Origin: Pseudomonadales bacterium
GTDB taxonomy: Bacteria > Pseudomonadota > Gammaproteobacteria > Pseudomonadales > Ketobacteraceae
DNA: 64,000 nt
Direction of reading: 5' to 3'
Assembly: GCA_002701845.1 (NCBI GenBank)
Contig: NZXG01000040.1
Span: 1 to 64,000, forward strand
This document shows, one piece after another, positions 52,201 through 59,841 of this stretch. Each line of letters begins with the position of its first letter. Within the stretch, counting starts at the first letter, position 1. The translations under genes and the position numbers were made by a program. The notes below the pieces were generated by a model. It searched no databases. It saw nothing but the letters and a program-made list of their open reading frames with translations, and was not told where the DNA came from.

Positions 52201-52634
52201 TCGCCCATCGTCTGAAGGGGAGCACTGCCAATCTGGCGCTGGTGGATCTTGAGGGCTGCTGTCGGCAGTTGGAGACGGCCGCCCGGCAGCAACAGGCCGA
52301 GCCCTGCCACCGGCAGCTCCGCACTCTGCAGGCCCTGAGCCGGCAACTGCAGGCAGACCTCGATACGTATCCGCCGGCATCCGGGCAGAAGCCGGCGCCA
52401 GCGCCGACGGCTGCGGTGGATTCCGCCGCGCTGCGGGGCGCCGTGGCCCGGTTGATCCAGGCCTCCCGGCGCAACCGTTGCGATGATCAGGCGCTGCGCC
52501 TGGTACTGGCCCAGGGAGACGCGCTGGGGCGGAGGACACTGGAGCAGCTGGAAGAAGCGTTCGCCAATTTTGAGTTCATAGCCGCGCTGACAACCCTGCA
52601 GGAAATTCATCATCATCTGGAACAGAGTCCGTAG
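49299..52634 (+). CDS. MHYT-domain hybrid sensor histidine kinase (PAS, HisKA, REC, Hpt)
   Basis: The 1111-residue protein starts at GTG 49299. Seven membrane helices carry three MHYT motifs, MHFIGM (about 74), MHYIGM (about 137) and MHYVGM (about 207), thought to bind copper and sense oxygen, CO or NO. Then come two PAS domains (about 265-385 and 390-515), HisKA with FLANMSHEIRTPMNAIIGFS (His about 550), HATPase (NLVGNAIKFTAQG, FGGTGLGTTISRQLVELMGG), REC with LMDIQMPLMDGL (Asp about 827) and Hpt with AHRLKGSTANLAL (His about 969). A complete phosphorelay inside one protein. The HD-GYP regulator starts two bases later, so it is the probable target. Confidence 0.94.
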   Translation: MFDHLFSLFSYPHDSLLIYGSFDPWLVVLSIMIAVFTSAMALSMASQARHSRARPFRTITLLAGSIALGGGVWSMHFIGMLAFSLCTPVTYAPGLTLISMLPSVAASGVALHLNSKATVSCRELLIGGVLMGAGIGSMHYIGMAGMVMAPALRYDPWIFALSILVAVVLSVAALWLRIGVRRFHAVATWPPLGDLAGGVGMGLAIATMHYVGMAAARFVPPAGFQPNPDAASLSTLLAIGVSATTVVITCVVVAVTLLLRYRRLSLRARANEQRLLGILQTAVDGIITINHRGIILAVNEATESILGWRQEELLQQNIRMLMPEPVRSEHDGYLQNYMRTGIAHIIGQGRQVEALHKHGERIPVRLAIGHVQLPDEDLFVGFITDLREQTKMENELKANEARFRSLIGNIPGAAYRCHCNESWDMVFISDAVEAITGYPAADFMLPDPKVSFADLILAEDQVSARRLAQRPKAFEYQYRIRHRDGSVRWLQDNGDCQVDADGNIVWIDGFMMDITKRKQLDIELVNAKVNAEQAAMSRSAFLANMSHEIRTPMNAIIGFSDILMNTPLDREQTEYLHSLHNAARSLLHLLNDVLDMAKLEKGKVELEWVDFSLAQLVDSVISTLWLQARQKGLELAVQISPQLAPYYLGAPDRLRQVLTNLVGNAIKFTAQGKVALEVYPAADDEVGFRISDTGIGIEPDRLQAIFEPFTQADLSMNRRFGGTGLGTTISRQLVELMGGKISVRSEPGQGSCFQFQVPLAHGKPVEETCRQTLVALPPLSVLVADDVQQNRDLVKIRLQQSGHTVTCVGDGAAAVKEAVRGHYDLVLMDIQMPLMDGLAASEAIRRQRAEQGLLPLPVIAMTAGVMEQEREAALAAGMTGFCAKPVEFHRLTAEMARVLALPMESATEEPASADAGGGSFDMTKGAAMWGDSQLYLEELRRFCRGLEQQLQESQNALELADFAGLAAVAHRLKGSTANLALVDLEGCCRQLETAARQQQAEPCHRQLRTLQALSRQLQADLDTYPPASGQKPAPAPTAAVDSAALRGAVARLIQASRRNRCDDQALRLVLAQGDALGRRTLEQLEEAFANFEFIAALTTLQEIHHHLEQSP

Positions 52635-52636
52635 CC

Positions 52637-53632
52637 ATGGGTCCTACACTGCTGAATCACCGTAAGCTGCTGGTGGTGGATGACGAGCCCACCAACCTCA
52701 GAATTCTTAAACTCATGCTGCAGGACGATTATCAGCTGGTGTTTGCCAAGAGTGGCGACGAAGCGATTCGACTGGTGGGCAGTGAGCGGCCGGATCTGGT
52801 GCTGATGGATGTGATGATGCCCGGTATGACCGGGTTTGAAGCCTGCAAGCACATCAAAGCCGATCCCGCCACCGCCAAAGTCCCCGTCATTTTTGTAACC
52901 GCTTTGAAGGATGAAGTGGATGAGGCCACCGGCTTTGAATGCGGTGGCGTGGATTACATTACCAAACCCCTGAGCCCGGCGATCGTGATGGCCCGGGTGC
53001 GCAACCACTTGTCGCTGGTGCAGGCCGATGAACTCAAATCCACCCGGCTGCAGATTATTCAGAAGCTGGGTCGGGCGGCTGAGTACAAAGACAACGAGAC
53101 CGGCATGCATGTGATGCGGATGAGCCACTATTCCCGGCTGCTGGCCCTGGCCCATGGCTTTCCGGATAACATGGCGGAAGATCTGCTGAATGCCGCGCCC
53201 ATGCACGATATCGGTAAGATCGGTATTGCCGATCATATTCTGTTGAAGCCCGGCAAACTGACCCCGGAGGAATTTGCCATTATGCAGCGGCACCCGCAAA
53301 TTGGTGCCGAAATACTGGGCGAATCCGATGCGCCGATTTTACAACTGGCCCGCAGTGTGGCCCTGCATCACCACGAAAAATGGGACGGCTCCGGCTACCC
53401 GTTCGGTCTGGCCGGTAAAGAAATTCCTGTGGAAGCCAGAATCGTGGCCATCGCGGACGTGTTTGACGCGCTCACCAGTGAGCGTCCCTATAAAAAAGCC
53501 TGGACCGTGGAAGCCGCTCTGGAGTTGCTGCAGGAGCAAAGTGGAAAGCATTTTGATCCTGAGTTGGTGCAGACGTTTTGGGGCATTATCCCCGAAGTGT
53601 TGCGAATCAAGGCGCAGTTTGCTGATACCTGA
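52637..53632 (+). CDS. response regulator with HD-GYP phosphodiesterase domain
   Basis: The 331-residue protein starts at ATG 52637, two bases after the hybrid kinase. The REC domain (about 1-125) has VVDDEPTNLRIL and LVLMDVMMPGMTGF (phospho-acceptor Asp about 57). The HD-GYP domain (about 140-320) has GMHVMRMSHYS, MHDIGKIGIADHIL, RHPQIGAEIL, HHHEKWDGSGYPFGL and ADVFDALTSERPYK. HD-GYP domains degrade c-di-GMP to pGpG or GMP. Linked with the MHYT kinase, it forms a two-component c-di-GMP switch. Confidence 0.95.
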   Translation: MGPTLLNHRKLLVVDDEPTNLRILKLMLQDDYQLVFAKSGDEAIRLVGSERPDLVLMDVMMPGMTGFEACKHIKADPATAKVPVIFVTALKDEVDEATGFECGGVDYITKPLSPAIVMARVRNHLSLVQADELKSTRLQIIQKLGRAAEYKDNETGMHVMRMSHYSRLLALAHGFPDNMAEDLLNAAPMHDIGKIGIADHILLKPGKLTPEEFAIMQRHPQIGAEILGESDAPILQLARSVALHHHEKWDGSGYPFGLAGKEIPVEARIVAIADVFDALTSERPYKKAWTVEAALELLQEQSGKHFDPELVQTFWGIIPEVLRIKAQFADT

Positions 53633-53689
53633 AGGCCAGCTGATCCCTGAGCCCCCTTTAAGTAGCCTGTCTCAGGTAGTCACCAGCTG

Positions 53690-53731
53690 CGAAAATAAAA
53701 ACCCCGCCGGTCAGTCAGACCAGCGGGGTTG
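53690..53731 (-). terminator. intrinsic terminator of fadE
   Basis: AACCCCGC (53700-53707) pairs with GCGGGGTT (53723-53730), with GGTC/GACC inside after one mismatch. On the minus strand it is followed by TTTTTATTTTC. It lies 21 bases after the fadE stop and between convergent genes. Confidence 0.85.
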
Positions 53732-53751
53732 CACAAGAGGTGAGTTGGCAA

Positions 53752-56262
53752 TCAGGCCGACTGCCGAGAGTCGGTTTCCTCCGCCTCAACCTCTTCCCGC
53801 TGCGCCACCATTTTACCGGCGGCGGTGGTTTCCAGTTTCGGGAATGAATCCACTTTCAGCGCGTCGTAGATCGCGGTCATGGTTTTATCCAGCTGTGCCA
53901 CCTCATCGGCCGTCAGAATACCGTTCTGCTCTGCCCAGCGCATTTTCAGATCACGCTGAGTTTCCAACAGCATTTCCAGATCCTTGATTTCCTCGGCATC
54001 TTTCGCCTCTTTGATGGCTTTGTGCAGTTTATGCTGCAACGCTGCGGTCTGATTATGCAGGTTGAAGGCATTCAGCACCCGGCCCACCGGATCGTCGGGA
54101 TCTTCATTCAGGTGAATACCCGCGGTGAGTGCGTCGCGCACCTCACCCGGTCGGGTGATGGTCTGTGCCACCTGCTGCCCCAGAGTATCTGACGGCGGTG
54201 ACAGTCGCAAACCCAGTGGGAATACCAACACTCTGAGCAGCGGTCGCAACCACGTCTGAGGATAGTTGGCAATGATGTCATTGAGGGACATCTGCACATC
54301 ATACAGACAGCGTTTCATGCCCCATTCCACCAGCACCCGCTGGCTTTCCGGATAGCCGGTATCGTGGAATCGCTTCAATACCGCAGAGGCGTAATAGAGA
54401 CTCACCAGACAATCCGCCATGCGTCCGGAGAGACGCTCACGAGCCTTGAGGTTGCCCCCAATCACCGCCAGGCTGACGTCGGTGAGCATGGCGAAGGAAG
54501 CGGAGAAACGATTCAGTTTGCGGTAGTGATTTTGCAGGCCGCCCTCGCTGGGGGCCTTGCTTAAGTAGCCAAAGCTCAGCGCCAGACCAAAGCTGCGCAG
54601 TACGTTGCTGAGCGCGTGGGCGGTGTGGCCAAAGAAGGCCTGATCGAACTGCTTCACTACCTTGCTGCTGGGCTCGGCGCTGGCAGCCTCGATTTCCTGC
54701 ACCAGATAGGGGTGGCAACGAATGGCCCCCTGGCCGAACACCATCAGACTGCGAGTCAGGATATTGGCGCCTTCCACGGTAATACTGATGGGCAGGGACT
54801 GGTACACCCGGGCCAGGAAATTCCGCGGCCCTGCGATCACCGCCCGCCCCGCCACCACGTCCATGGCATTGTTCACCACATCGCGCATCAGGTCGGTGTT
54901 GCGGTACTTCAGCAGCGCCGAGGGAATTGCGGGCTTCACCCCACGATCCAGCATCGCGGCGGTCATGCGGCGGGCGGCGTCCATCATGTAGCTGTAGCCA
55001 GCGATAGGTTCCAGGGCTTCCTGAACCCCTTCGAAGTCGGCAATGGAGCGGCCGAATTGCTGCCGGATGGCGGCATAGGCGCCGGTGGTCAGGCAACAGT
55101 GTTTGCCAGCGCCTGTGCTTAGCGCGGGCAGGGAAATGGCCCGGCCCACAGAGAGGCACTCCAACAACATCACCCAGCCTTGTCCAATCATTTCCTGGCC
55201 GCCAATGATCTGGTCCATGGGGATGAACACGTCGTCACCCCAGGTGGTGCCGTTCATAAAGGCCTGGTTCATAGGCAGGTGGCGGTCGCCGTGATTCACC
55301 CCGGGCGTGTCATGGGGAACCAGTACGCAGGTGACCCCCAGATCCTTCTCTCCTCCCAAGAGGCCATCAGGATCCTCCACCTTAATGGCCAAGCCGATCA
55401 GGGTGGCCACCGGCGCCAGGGTGATGTAGCGCTTGTTCCAGGTGACTTTTAAGCCCAGTGTTTTTTTGCCGTTCCAGGTGCCTTCGGCTACGATGCCCAG
55501 GTCGGGAATCGCACCAGCATCGGAACCCGCCAGGGCCGAGGTGAGCGCGAAACAGGGGATTTCCTCACCCTTGGCCAGCCGCGGCAAATAATATTGTTTC
55601 TGCTCGTCGGTGCCGTAATGCTGCAGCAATTCCGCCGGCCCCAGAGAGTTGGGCACCATCACGGTCACCGCGGCGCTGACGCTGCGGGTGGATACTTTCA
55701 TGACGATCTCGGAATGGGCTGCGGCGGAGAACCCCTTACCACCATATTGCTTGTCGATTACCAGGCCAAAGAAACCCTGCTCGCGGATGAATTTCCAGGT
55801 CTCGGGTGACAGATCCTTGTCTTCGTTCGTAATCTTCCAGTCGTCGAGCATGGCGCAAAGTTCACTGACCGGGCCATTCACGTAGTCCTGTTCTTCCTGC
55901 GTAAGCTTAAAAGGCTCGGCTTCCAACAACTTTTCCCATTCGGGTTTGCCCGAAAACAATTGCGCATCCCAGTCCACGTCGCCGGAATGCAGTGCCTGAC
56001 GCTCAGTGTCCGATAGCGTCGGCAGCATGTTGCGAATCTGCTGCAGAATTTTGTCACTCAGTTTCAAGCGCAAGGGATTGGGCAGCACCAGCACCAGGGC
56101 GACGGCATAGACGATCACTGCTGGAATAATCGCGGCCAGACTCCAGGCGTGCCACCAGCAGCCCAGCACGGCGGCGACGGCCAGGGCCGCCAGAGTGATG
56201 GTTCGGCTGGTGCGTAAATACAGTGTCACCAACGTGGCAAGCAACATTAACAGTATGGGCAT
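53752..56262 (-). CDS. fadE: acyl-CoA dehydrogenase FadE
   Basis: The 836-residue protein starts at ATG 56262. Two N-terminal membrane helices (about 1-65) are followed by an acyl-CoA dehydrogenase core: WKFIREQGFFGLVIDKQYGGKGFSA, FALTSALAGSDAGAIPD, TWNKRYITLAPVATLIGLAIK, ECLSVGRAISLPALSTGAG and the C-terminal DUF1974-type domain (RFSASFAMLTDVSLAVIGG). This long form is the proteobacterial FadE, a membrane-associated enzyme of the first beta-oxidation step. It ends with a well-formed terminator. The small gene at 56290-56700 precedes it on the same strand. Confidence 0.95.
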   Translation of the reverse strand: MPILLMLLATLVTLYLRTSRTITLAALAVAAVLGCWWHAWSLAAIIPAVIVYAVALVLVLPNPLRLKLSDKILQQIRNMLPTLSDTERQALHSGDVDWDAQLFSGKPEWEKLLEAEPFKLTQEEQDYVNGPVSELCAMLDDWKITNEDKDLSPETWKFIREQGFFGLVIDKQYGGKGFSAAAHSEIVMKVSTRSVSAAVTVMVPNSLGPAELLQHYGTDEQKQYYLPRLAKGEEIPCFALTSALAGSDAGAIPDLGIVAEGTWNGKKTLGLKVTWNKRYITLAPVATLIGLAIKVEDPDGLLGGEKDLGVTCVLVPHDTPGVNHGDRHLPMNQAFMNGTTWGDDVFIPMDQIIGGQEMIGQGWVMLLECLSVGRAISLPALSTGAGKHCCLTTGAYAAIRQQFGRSIADFEGVQEALEPIAGYSYMMDAARRMTAAMLDRGVKPAIPSALLKYRNTDLMRDVVNNAMDVVAGRAVIAGPRNFLARVYQSLPISITVEGANILTRSLMVFGQGAIRCHPYLVQEIEAASAEPSSKVVKQFDQAFFGHTAHALSNVLRSFGLALSFGYLSKAPSEGGLQNHYRKLNRFSASFAMLTDVSLAVIGGNLKARERLSGRMADCLVSLYYASAVLKRFHDTGYPESQRVLVEWGMKRCLYDVQMSLNDIIANYPQTWLRPLLRVLVFPLGLRLSPPSDTLGQQVAQTITRPGEVRDALTAGIHLNEDPDDPVGRVLNAFNLHNQTAALQHKLHKAIKEAKDAEEIKDLEMLLETQRDLKMRWAEQNGILTADEVAQLDKTMTAIYDALKVDSFPKLETTAAGKMVAQREEVEAEETDSRQSA

Positions 56263-56289
56263 GGTAATCTCCTAGTGGAAGATTTGCAT

Positions 56290-56700
56290 TCAGGCGGCGC
56301 GCAGCAGATTGCGTCGGAATTGGGCGGAGCACAGCCGCAACTGGTTGGCAAGCTCAAAGTAGGCAGCGGATTCCTGTTCCTCTTCACCATCGGCCTGCAG
56401 GTGACTTTCCTCAATAATCCGCTGCTCCTCTTTAGCCATATCCTGCGCGTGGTTGGTAACCCGGTCAAGGTGTTCCACGATTTGTTCGCATTCCTCAACC
56501 GCAACCGGTTCGTGCTGAATGGCATTGGACTTCAGCTGATCACAAATCACATCAAGATTTTCCTGCAGGAACTGATCGTCTTCCAGCATGGGGTGAAAGC
56601 GCTCGATAACCTGGTCCAGTTGCAGGAAGGCGGCACCGAACAGCTTCGGCTCCAGAGGTTGACGTTGGTCCTGACGCGATGCTGTACGAGAATATCTCAT
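56290..56700 (-). CDS. small helical acidic protein upstream of fadE
   Basis: The 136-residue frame starts at ATG 56700 with a perfect GGAGGAGA site. The helical, acidic protein (AAFLQLDQVIERFHPMLEDDQ, AVEECEQIVEHLDRVTNHAQ, ELANQLRLCSAQFRRNLLRAA) may be a coiled coil. Family not recognised. It lies 27 bases before fadE on the same strand and probably shares its transcript. Confidence 0.7.
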   Translation of the reverse strand: MRYSRTASRQDQRQPLEPKLFGAAFLQLDQVIERFHPMLEDDQFLQENLDVICDQLKSNAIQHEPVAVEECEQIVEHLDRVTNHAQDMAKEEQRIIEESHLQADGEEEQESAAYFELANQLRLCSAQFRRNLLRAA

Positions 56701-57093
56701 GCGATCTCTCCTCCGGCGAAAAATTAGCTGTCGTTTGAATAAATTTCGATTCATCCTGCAGCGATTGGTTCAATGCTGGTAACAGTGTCAATGCAACAAT
56801 AGGTCCACTCCAATAGCGCCAGTAGAGTGGCGTTTTTCGCCGTTGGCGCGAAATATGCTAACCCCGCGGAATGCAATGATTGCAGACAATGCAGTTACAG
56901 CAATCGGCAGTCACTGCTGTAACGACTGCCTGCTGTTCCACTCTCCATCGTGCATGGATTGTAGGTTGGCTCCATCGGCGGTGAAACGATTACGAAAGGA
57001 CTACGACATTAAGGTTTCTGTTTGGGGGGCGGGCCGGCAGGTTGTAAGAATTGCATCAACGCCGTTGTAATCATTGCACTGAAAAGGGCGGAC
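56701..57093. other. region between small gene and kdpE-like relic
   Basis: I see no gene here. It contains GTTACAGCA (56894-56902) and TGCTGTAAC (56915-56923), a perfect 9-bp dyad with a 12-base spacer, and a GGCG-TTTTT-CGCC hairpin near 56829. Either could be an operator for the small gene/fadE transcript, about 200 bases upstream of its start. Confidence 0.45.
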
Positions 57094-57098
57094 CCAGT

Positions 57099-57352
57099 GG
57101 TCAGACGTATGACCTGTTGAGTTTTTTGATGCGGCACCGGGGCAGCATGCTCACCCATCGGCAGATTCTGAAAGCGGTGTGGGGTGACGCCCACGCCCAC
57201 ACAAGCAATACTTGCGGGTCTACGTTATGCAATTACGGCATAAGATCGAAGCGGATCCCAGGCAACCGGAATTTATCATTACCGAGGCTGGTGTGGGTTA
57301 CCGGCTGGATGTTCCAGCCCGGCCCCCACTGACCGATCAGGCGGTAGCCTAA
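57099..57352 (+). pseudogene. frameshifted kdpE/OmpR-type regulator remnant
   Basis: A winged-helix DNA-binding domain is encoded in two frames. The first reads YDLLSFLMRHRGSMLTHRQI and then LKAVWGDAHAHT. Near 57204-57205 the frame shifts, and the second reads QYLRVYVMQLRHKIEADP, then EFIITEAGVGYRLDV to TAA 57350-57352. This matches the C-terminus of KdpE-like response regulators. The receiver domain is missing upstream and no kdp genes are near, so the gene is a decayed fragment. Confidence 0.75.
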
Positions 57353-57372
57353 ACGGAGTCTGGTTGATTGAA

Positions 57373-57666
57373 TTATTGGGCCCCGTGCTTTTTCAGCACA
57401 TCCACATAGCCCGGCTGGCGTTTGTGTGCCGCCACGATCTGTAGCAGGGTCCGGCCCTCCCGGTCGGTGGCATTGATGTTGCGCCCCTGAGCCTTGAACA
57501 GCCCCAGAAACTGATCAAAGTAATCCACCGGCAGGCCCCGGTAAGCTTTGGTCAGTATATGAAAATCCGCATCCTCTCCGGGGCTGGGTTGCATCGCCAG
57601 AAAACGGGCCACCTGGGTTTCATCCAGGGCCTCGCCGATCACCTTTTGTTTGTCTTTTGCGCCCAT
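57373..57666 (-). CDS. PA4642-family protein
   Basis: The 97-residue protein starts at ATG 57666. MGAKDKQKVIGEALDETQVARFL, then LQ-like AMQPSPGEDADFHILTKAYRGLP, and NINATDREGRTLLQIVAAHKRQ match the small PA4642 family of Pseudomonas and relatives, with an ankyrin-like hairpin (NATDREGRTLL). The function is unknown. Convergent with the kdpE-like relic. Confidence 0.85.
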   Translation of the reverse strand: MGAKDKQKVIGEALDETQVARFLAMQPSPGEDADFHILTKAYRGLPVDYFDQFLGLFKAQGRNINATDREGRTLLQIVAAHKRQPGYVDVLKKHGAQ

Positions 57667-57712
57667 TACGCTGTGCTCTCACTGAATGTCTCTGTGGCGG
57701 CGAATGATACCA

Positions 57713-58735
57713 TCACTTGTTGCCCAGCAGTACCGCCAGCCAGTGGCTGTCATGGCTGGATTCCAGTGCCAGTTTCACGATCATGGTGAGGGGAATGGAC
57801 AGCAGCATGCCCACCGGCCCCAGTACCCAGCCCCAGAAAATCAATGACAGGAATACCACCAGGGTGGAGAGCCCCAGTCCCTTACCCATAAACCGCGGCT
57901 CTACAATATTGCCCATGGTGACGTTAACGATAAAGAAACCCAGCGCGGTGATCCCGGCACTGGCCGGCCCGAACTGTACGAACGCCAGCATCACCGCCGG
58001 CACCGCGGCAATGATGGAGCCGATATTAGGGATGTAGTTCAACAGAAAGGCCAGCAAAGCCCACAGCAGGGTGTAATCCAGGCCCTGCAAACCCACCCAG
58101 ATGCCGATGAATACACCAGTGGCGATACTCACCAGGGTCTTGATGATCAGGTAGCGCTTTACCGAGTCGTTGAACTGTTCAAAGGCGAACAGGGAGCGGT
58201 GCTCCGGCCCCATGGCGCGCTTGAACTTGGCGCCGAAGCCCGAGGTTTCAAACAAAATAAACAATACCGTGAGAAATATCAGGAAAGAGTCGGTGAGGGC
58301 ATTGCCAAATCCGGTAAGGATGCGCCGCACCAGATCCATGGCCCGGCCCGGGTTGATCTGCTGCTTGACCGTTTGCTGGGAGATATCCACCCCATACTGG
58401 CCCAGCCAGGCGGTAACCCCGGCGGTGGCATCCAGTAGTTTTTCCTGATAGGTGGGTACTTGTTTGGCAAAGTCGTTGATGGATGCGGCCACCACCATGG
58501 AGAAGCTGCCGATCACCAGCAGTACCAGCAGGGCCACCACGGTTATGGCCAGCACCGTAGGCACCTTGCGGGCCTGCAGCCACATCATTGCCGGCGCGCA
58601 CAGCAGGGCGATAAAGGCCGCCAGTAGAAACGGCACCAGAATCTCGGCAGCGGCTTTCATTCCGGCGATCACCACCACGAAACAGGCCACCCCCAGCAAC
58701 ACTCTCAGGCTGGGGCTCAGGGGAGACTGCTCCAT
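57713..58735 (-). CDS. AI-2E family transporter (PerM-type permease)
   Basis: The 340-residue inner-membrane protein starts at ATG 58735. About eight membrane helices, with the typical LVPFLLAAFIALLCAPAMMWL N-terminal part and the C-terminal signature YTLLWALLAFLLNYIPNIGSIIAAVPAVMLA and GNIVEPRFMGKGLGLSTLVVFLSLIFWGWVLG. Family members export AI-2 or act as Na+/H+ antiporters; the substrate is unclear here. It stands alone between the PA4642-like and Bax-like genes. Confidence 0.9.
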   Translation of the reverse strand: MEQSPLSPSLRVLLGVACFVVVIAGMKAAAEILVPFLLAAFIALLCAPAMMWLQARKVPTVLAITVVALLVLLVIGSFSMVVAASINDFAKQVPTYQEKLLDATAGVTAWLGQYGVDISQQTVKQQINPGRAMDLVRRILTGFGNALTDSFLIFLTVLFILFETSGFGAKFKRAMGPEHRSLFAFEQFNDSVKRYLIIKTLVSIATGVFIGIWVGLQGLDYTLLWALLAFLLNYIPNIGSIIAAVPAVMLAFVQFGPASAGITALGFFIVNVTMGNIVEPRFMGKGLGLSTLVVFLSLIFWGWVLGPVGMLLSIPLTMIVKLALESSHDSHWLAVLLGNK

Positions 58736-58744
58736 TTATCCTCC

Positions 58745-58786
58745 TTGGTTAGCAATCCGGGGTCAGCAATCCGGGGTCAGCAATTG
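58745..58786. repeat. short tandem repeat GTCAGCAATCCGGG
   Basis: Two full and one partial copies of a 14-base unit (agcaatccggggtc) lie between the permease start and the Bax-like stop. Probably slippage-derived; it is not a binding site I can name. Confidence 0.5.
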
Positions 58787-58790
58787 AAGC

Positions 58791-59702
58791 TCAGCCGGAG
58801 GGCACCGGCTGGGAAGAAGCGGGACTGGATTCCTGTTGCGACTCATCCGCTGCCATTTCCTGAGGGTCGTCCGCGTTGTCACCGACGGCTGCCGAGGGCG
58901 ATTGCTCCGGGGCGGAGGGTTCCTCGTCTGCCAGCATCACCGGGGCGCAGTATCCCTGGGGGTCGGTTTCCAGGTCATTCACCCGAATCATCTGTTTCAG
59001 CGCCTCAATGTAGACTTCGCCCTTCTCAGAATACTTGCCCAGGCCGGTGGCCAGATAGCAACCGTTCAGGGGCGCGCCCTGCGCGCGCAATTCGGCGCGG
59101 GCCTGCCGCAGACTGACATAGGCGGGATGGCTGTTGAGATTGCGCATATAACTCTTGACCGATGCCGCGGGGTCGTCGAACACCCTCACTTCGTGAGCTT
59201 TACCCTGCTGGCGGGCAGCGGGCACCAGGCCGCAGCCGGGGCTGAAACACCACTGGCCGAAGTAATTGTTGCCCTCCACGGCAAAGCGTGAAGTGCCCCA
59301 GGCGCTTTCGATGGCCCCCTGGGCCAGCACCAGGGAAGGGGGCAGGGCATCCACCTTCAACAGCAGGCGACGGCGGATTTCCGCGGGGTCGTCGGATTTC
59401 ACCCGATAGCGCTGAGCCAGCTCGAGCAGTTCACCGTCGCTTAACTTGTCGGCGGCGATTCGCTGGCGCAATTGGCGCAGTTCCTGGTTACGTTGCAGTA
59501 CGTAATCCTCCATGAACCCGAAAAACGCTTGCTTGCGTTCGGCCACCGAGGAAAAAGCGGTGAAATCCGGCTTGTATGTGCTCATAGTGGCCCGATCAGA
59601 AAGATAATCCCCCTGCATCAGGTACCGGCTGACCGCGGAGTGAGCTCCCAGGAACAGGGCACAGAAACCGCCGATCAGCAGCAGTGGCAGATGTTTTCGC
59701 AT
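58791..59702 (-). CDS. Bax-like glucosaminidase
   Basis: The 303-residue protein starts at ATG 59702. One N-terminal membrane anchor (PLLLIGGFCALFLGAHSA), then a helical part, then the glucosaminidase core: PPSLVLAQGAIESAWGTSRFA (catalytic Glu), NNYFGQWCFSPGCG, FDDPAASVKSYMRNLNSHPAY and GLGKYSEKGEVYIEALKQMI. The end is an acidic, Ser/Pro-rich tail. It resembles the Bax proteins of gammaproteobacteria and would cut peptidoglycan glycan chains in the periplasm. It is divergent from serB. Confidence 0.88.
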   Translation of the reverse strand: MRKHLPLLLIGGFCALFLGAHSAVSRYLMQGDYLSDRATMSTYKPDFTAFSSVAERKQAFFGFMEDYVLQRNQELRQLRQRIAADKLSDGELLELAQRYRVKSDDPAEIRRRLLLKVDALPPSLVLAQGAIESAWGTSRFAVEGNNYFGQWCFSPGCGLVPAARQQGKAHEVRVFDDPAASVKSYMRNLNSHPAYVSLRQARAELRAQGAPLNGCYLATGLGKYSEKGEVYIEALKQMIRVNDLETDPQGYCAPVMLADEEPSAPEQSPSAAVGDNADDPQEMAADESQQESSPASSQPVPSG

Positions 59703-59841
59703 AAATCGCTCTCAGGTTGCCGCGACAACAGGGATTACGCCACGTTCGTTACCAATTTGCAACGGATGCCGCTTTTTCTAAGCCGTTGGGTTCCGTGTAG
59801 AATATCCGCCAGACGCCATCAGGGTTATAAAAGGATTGGAT

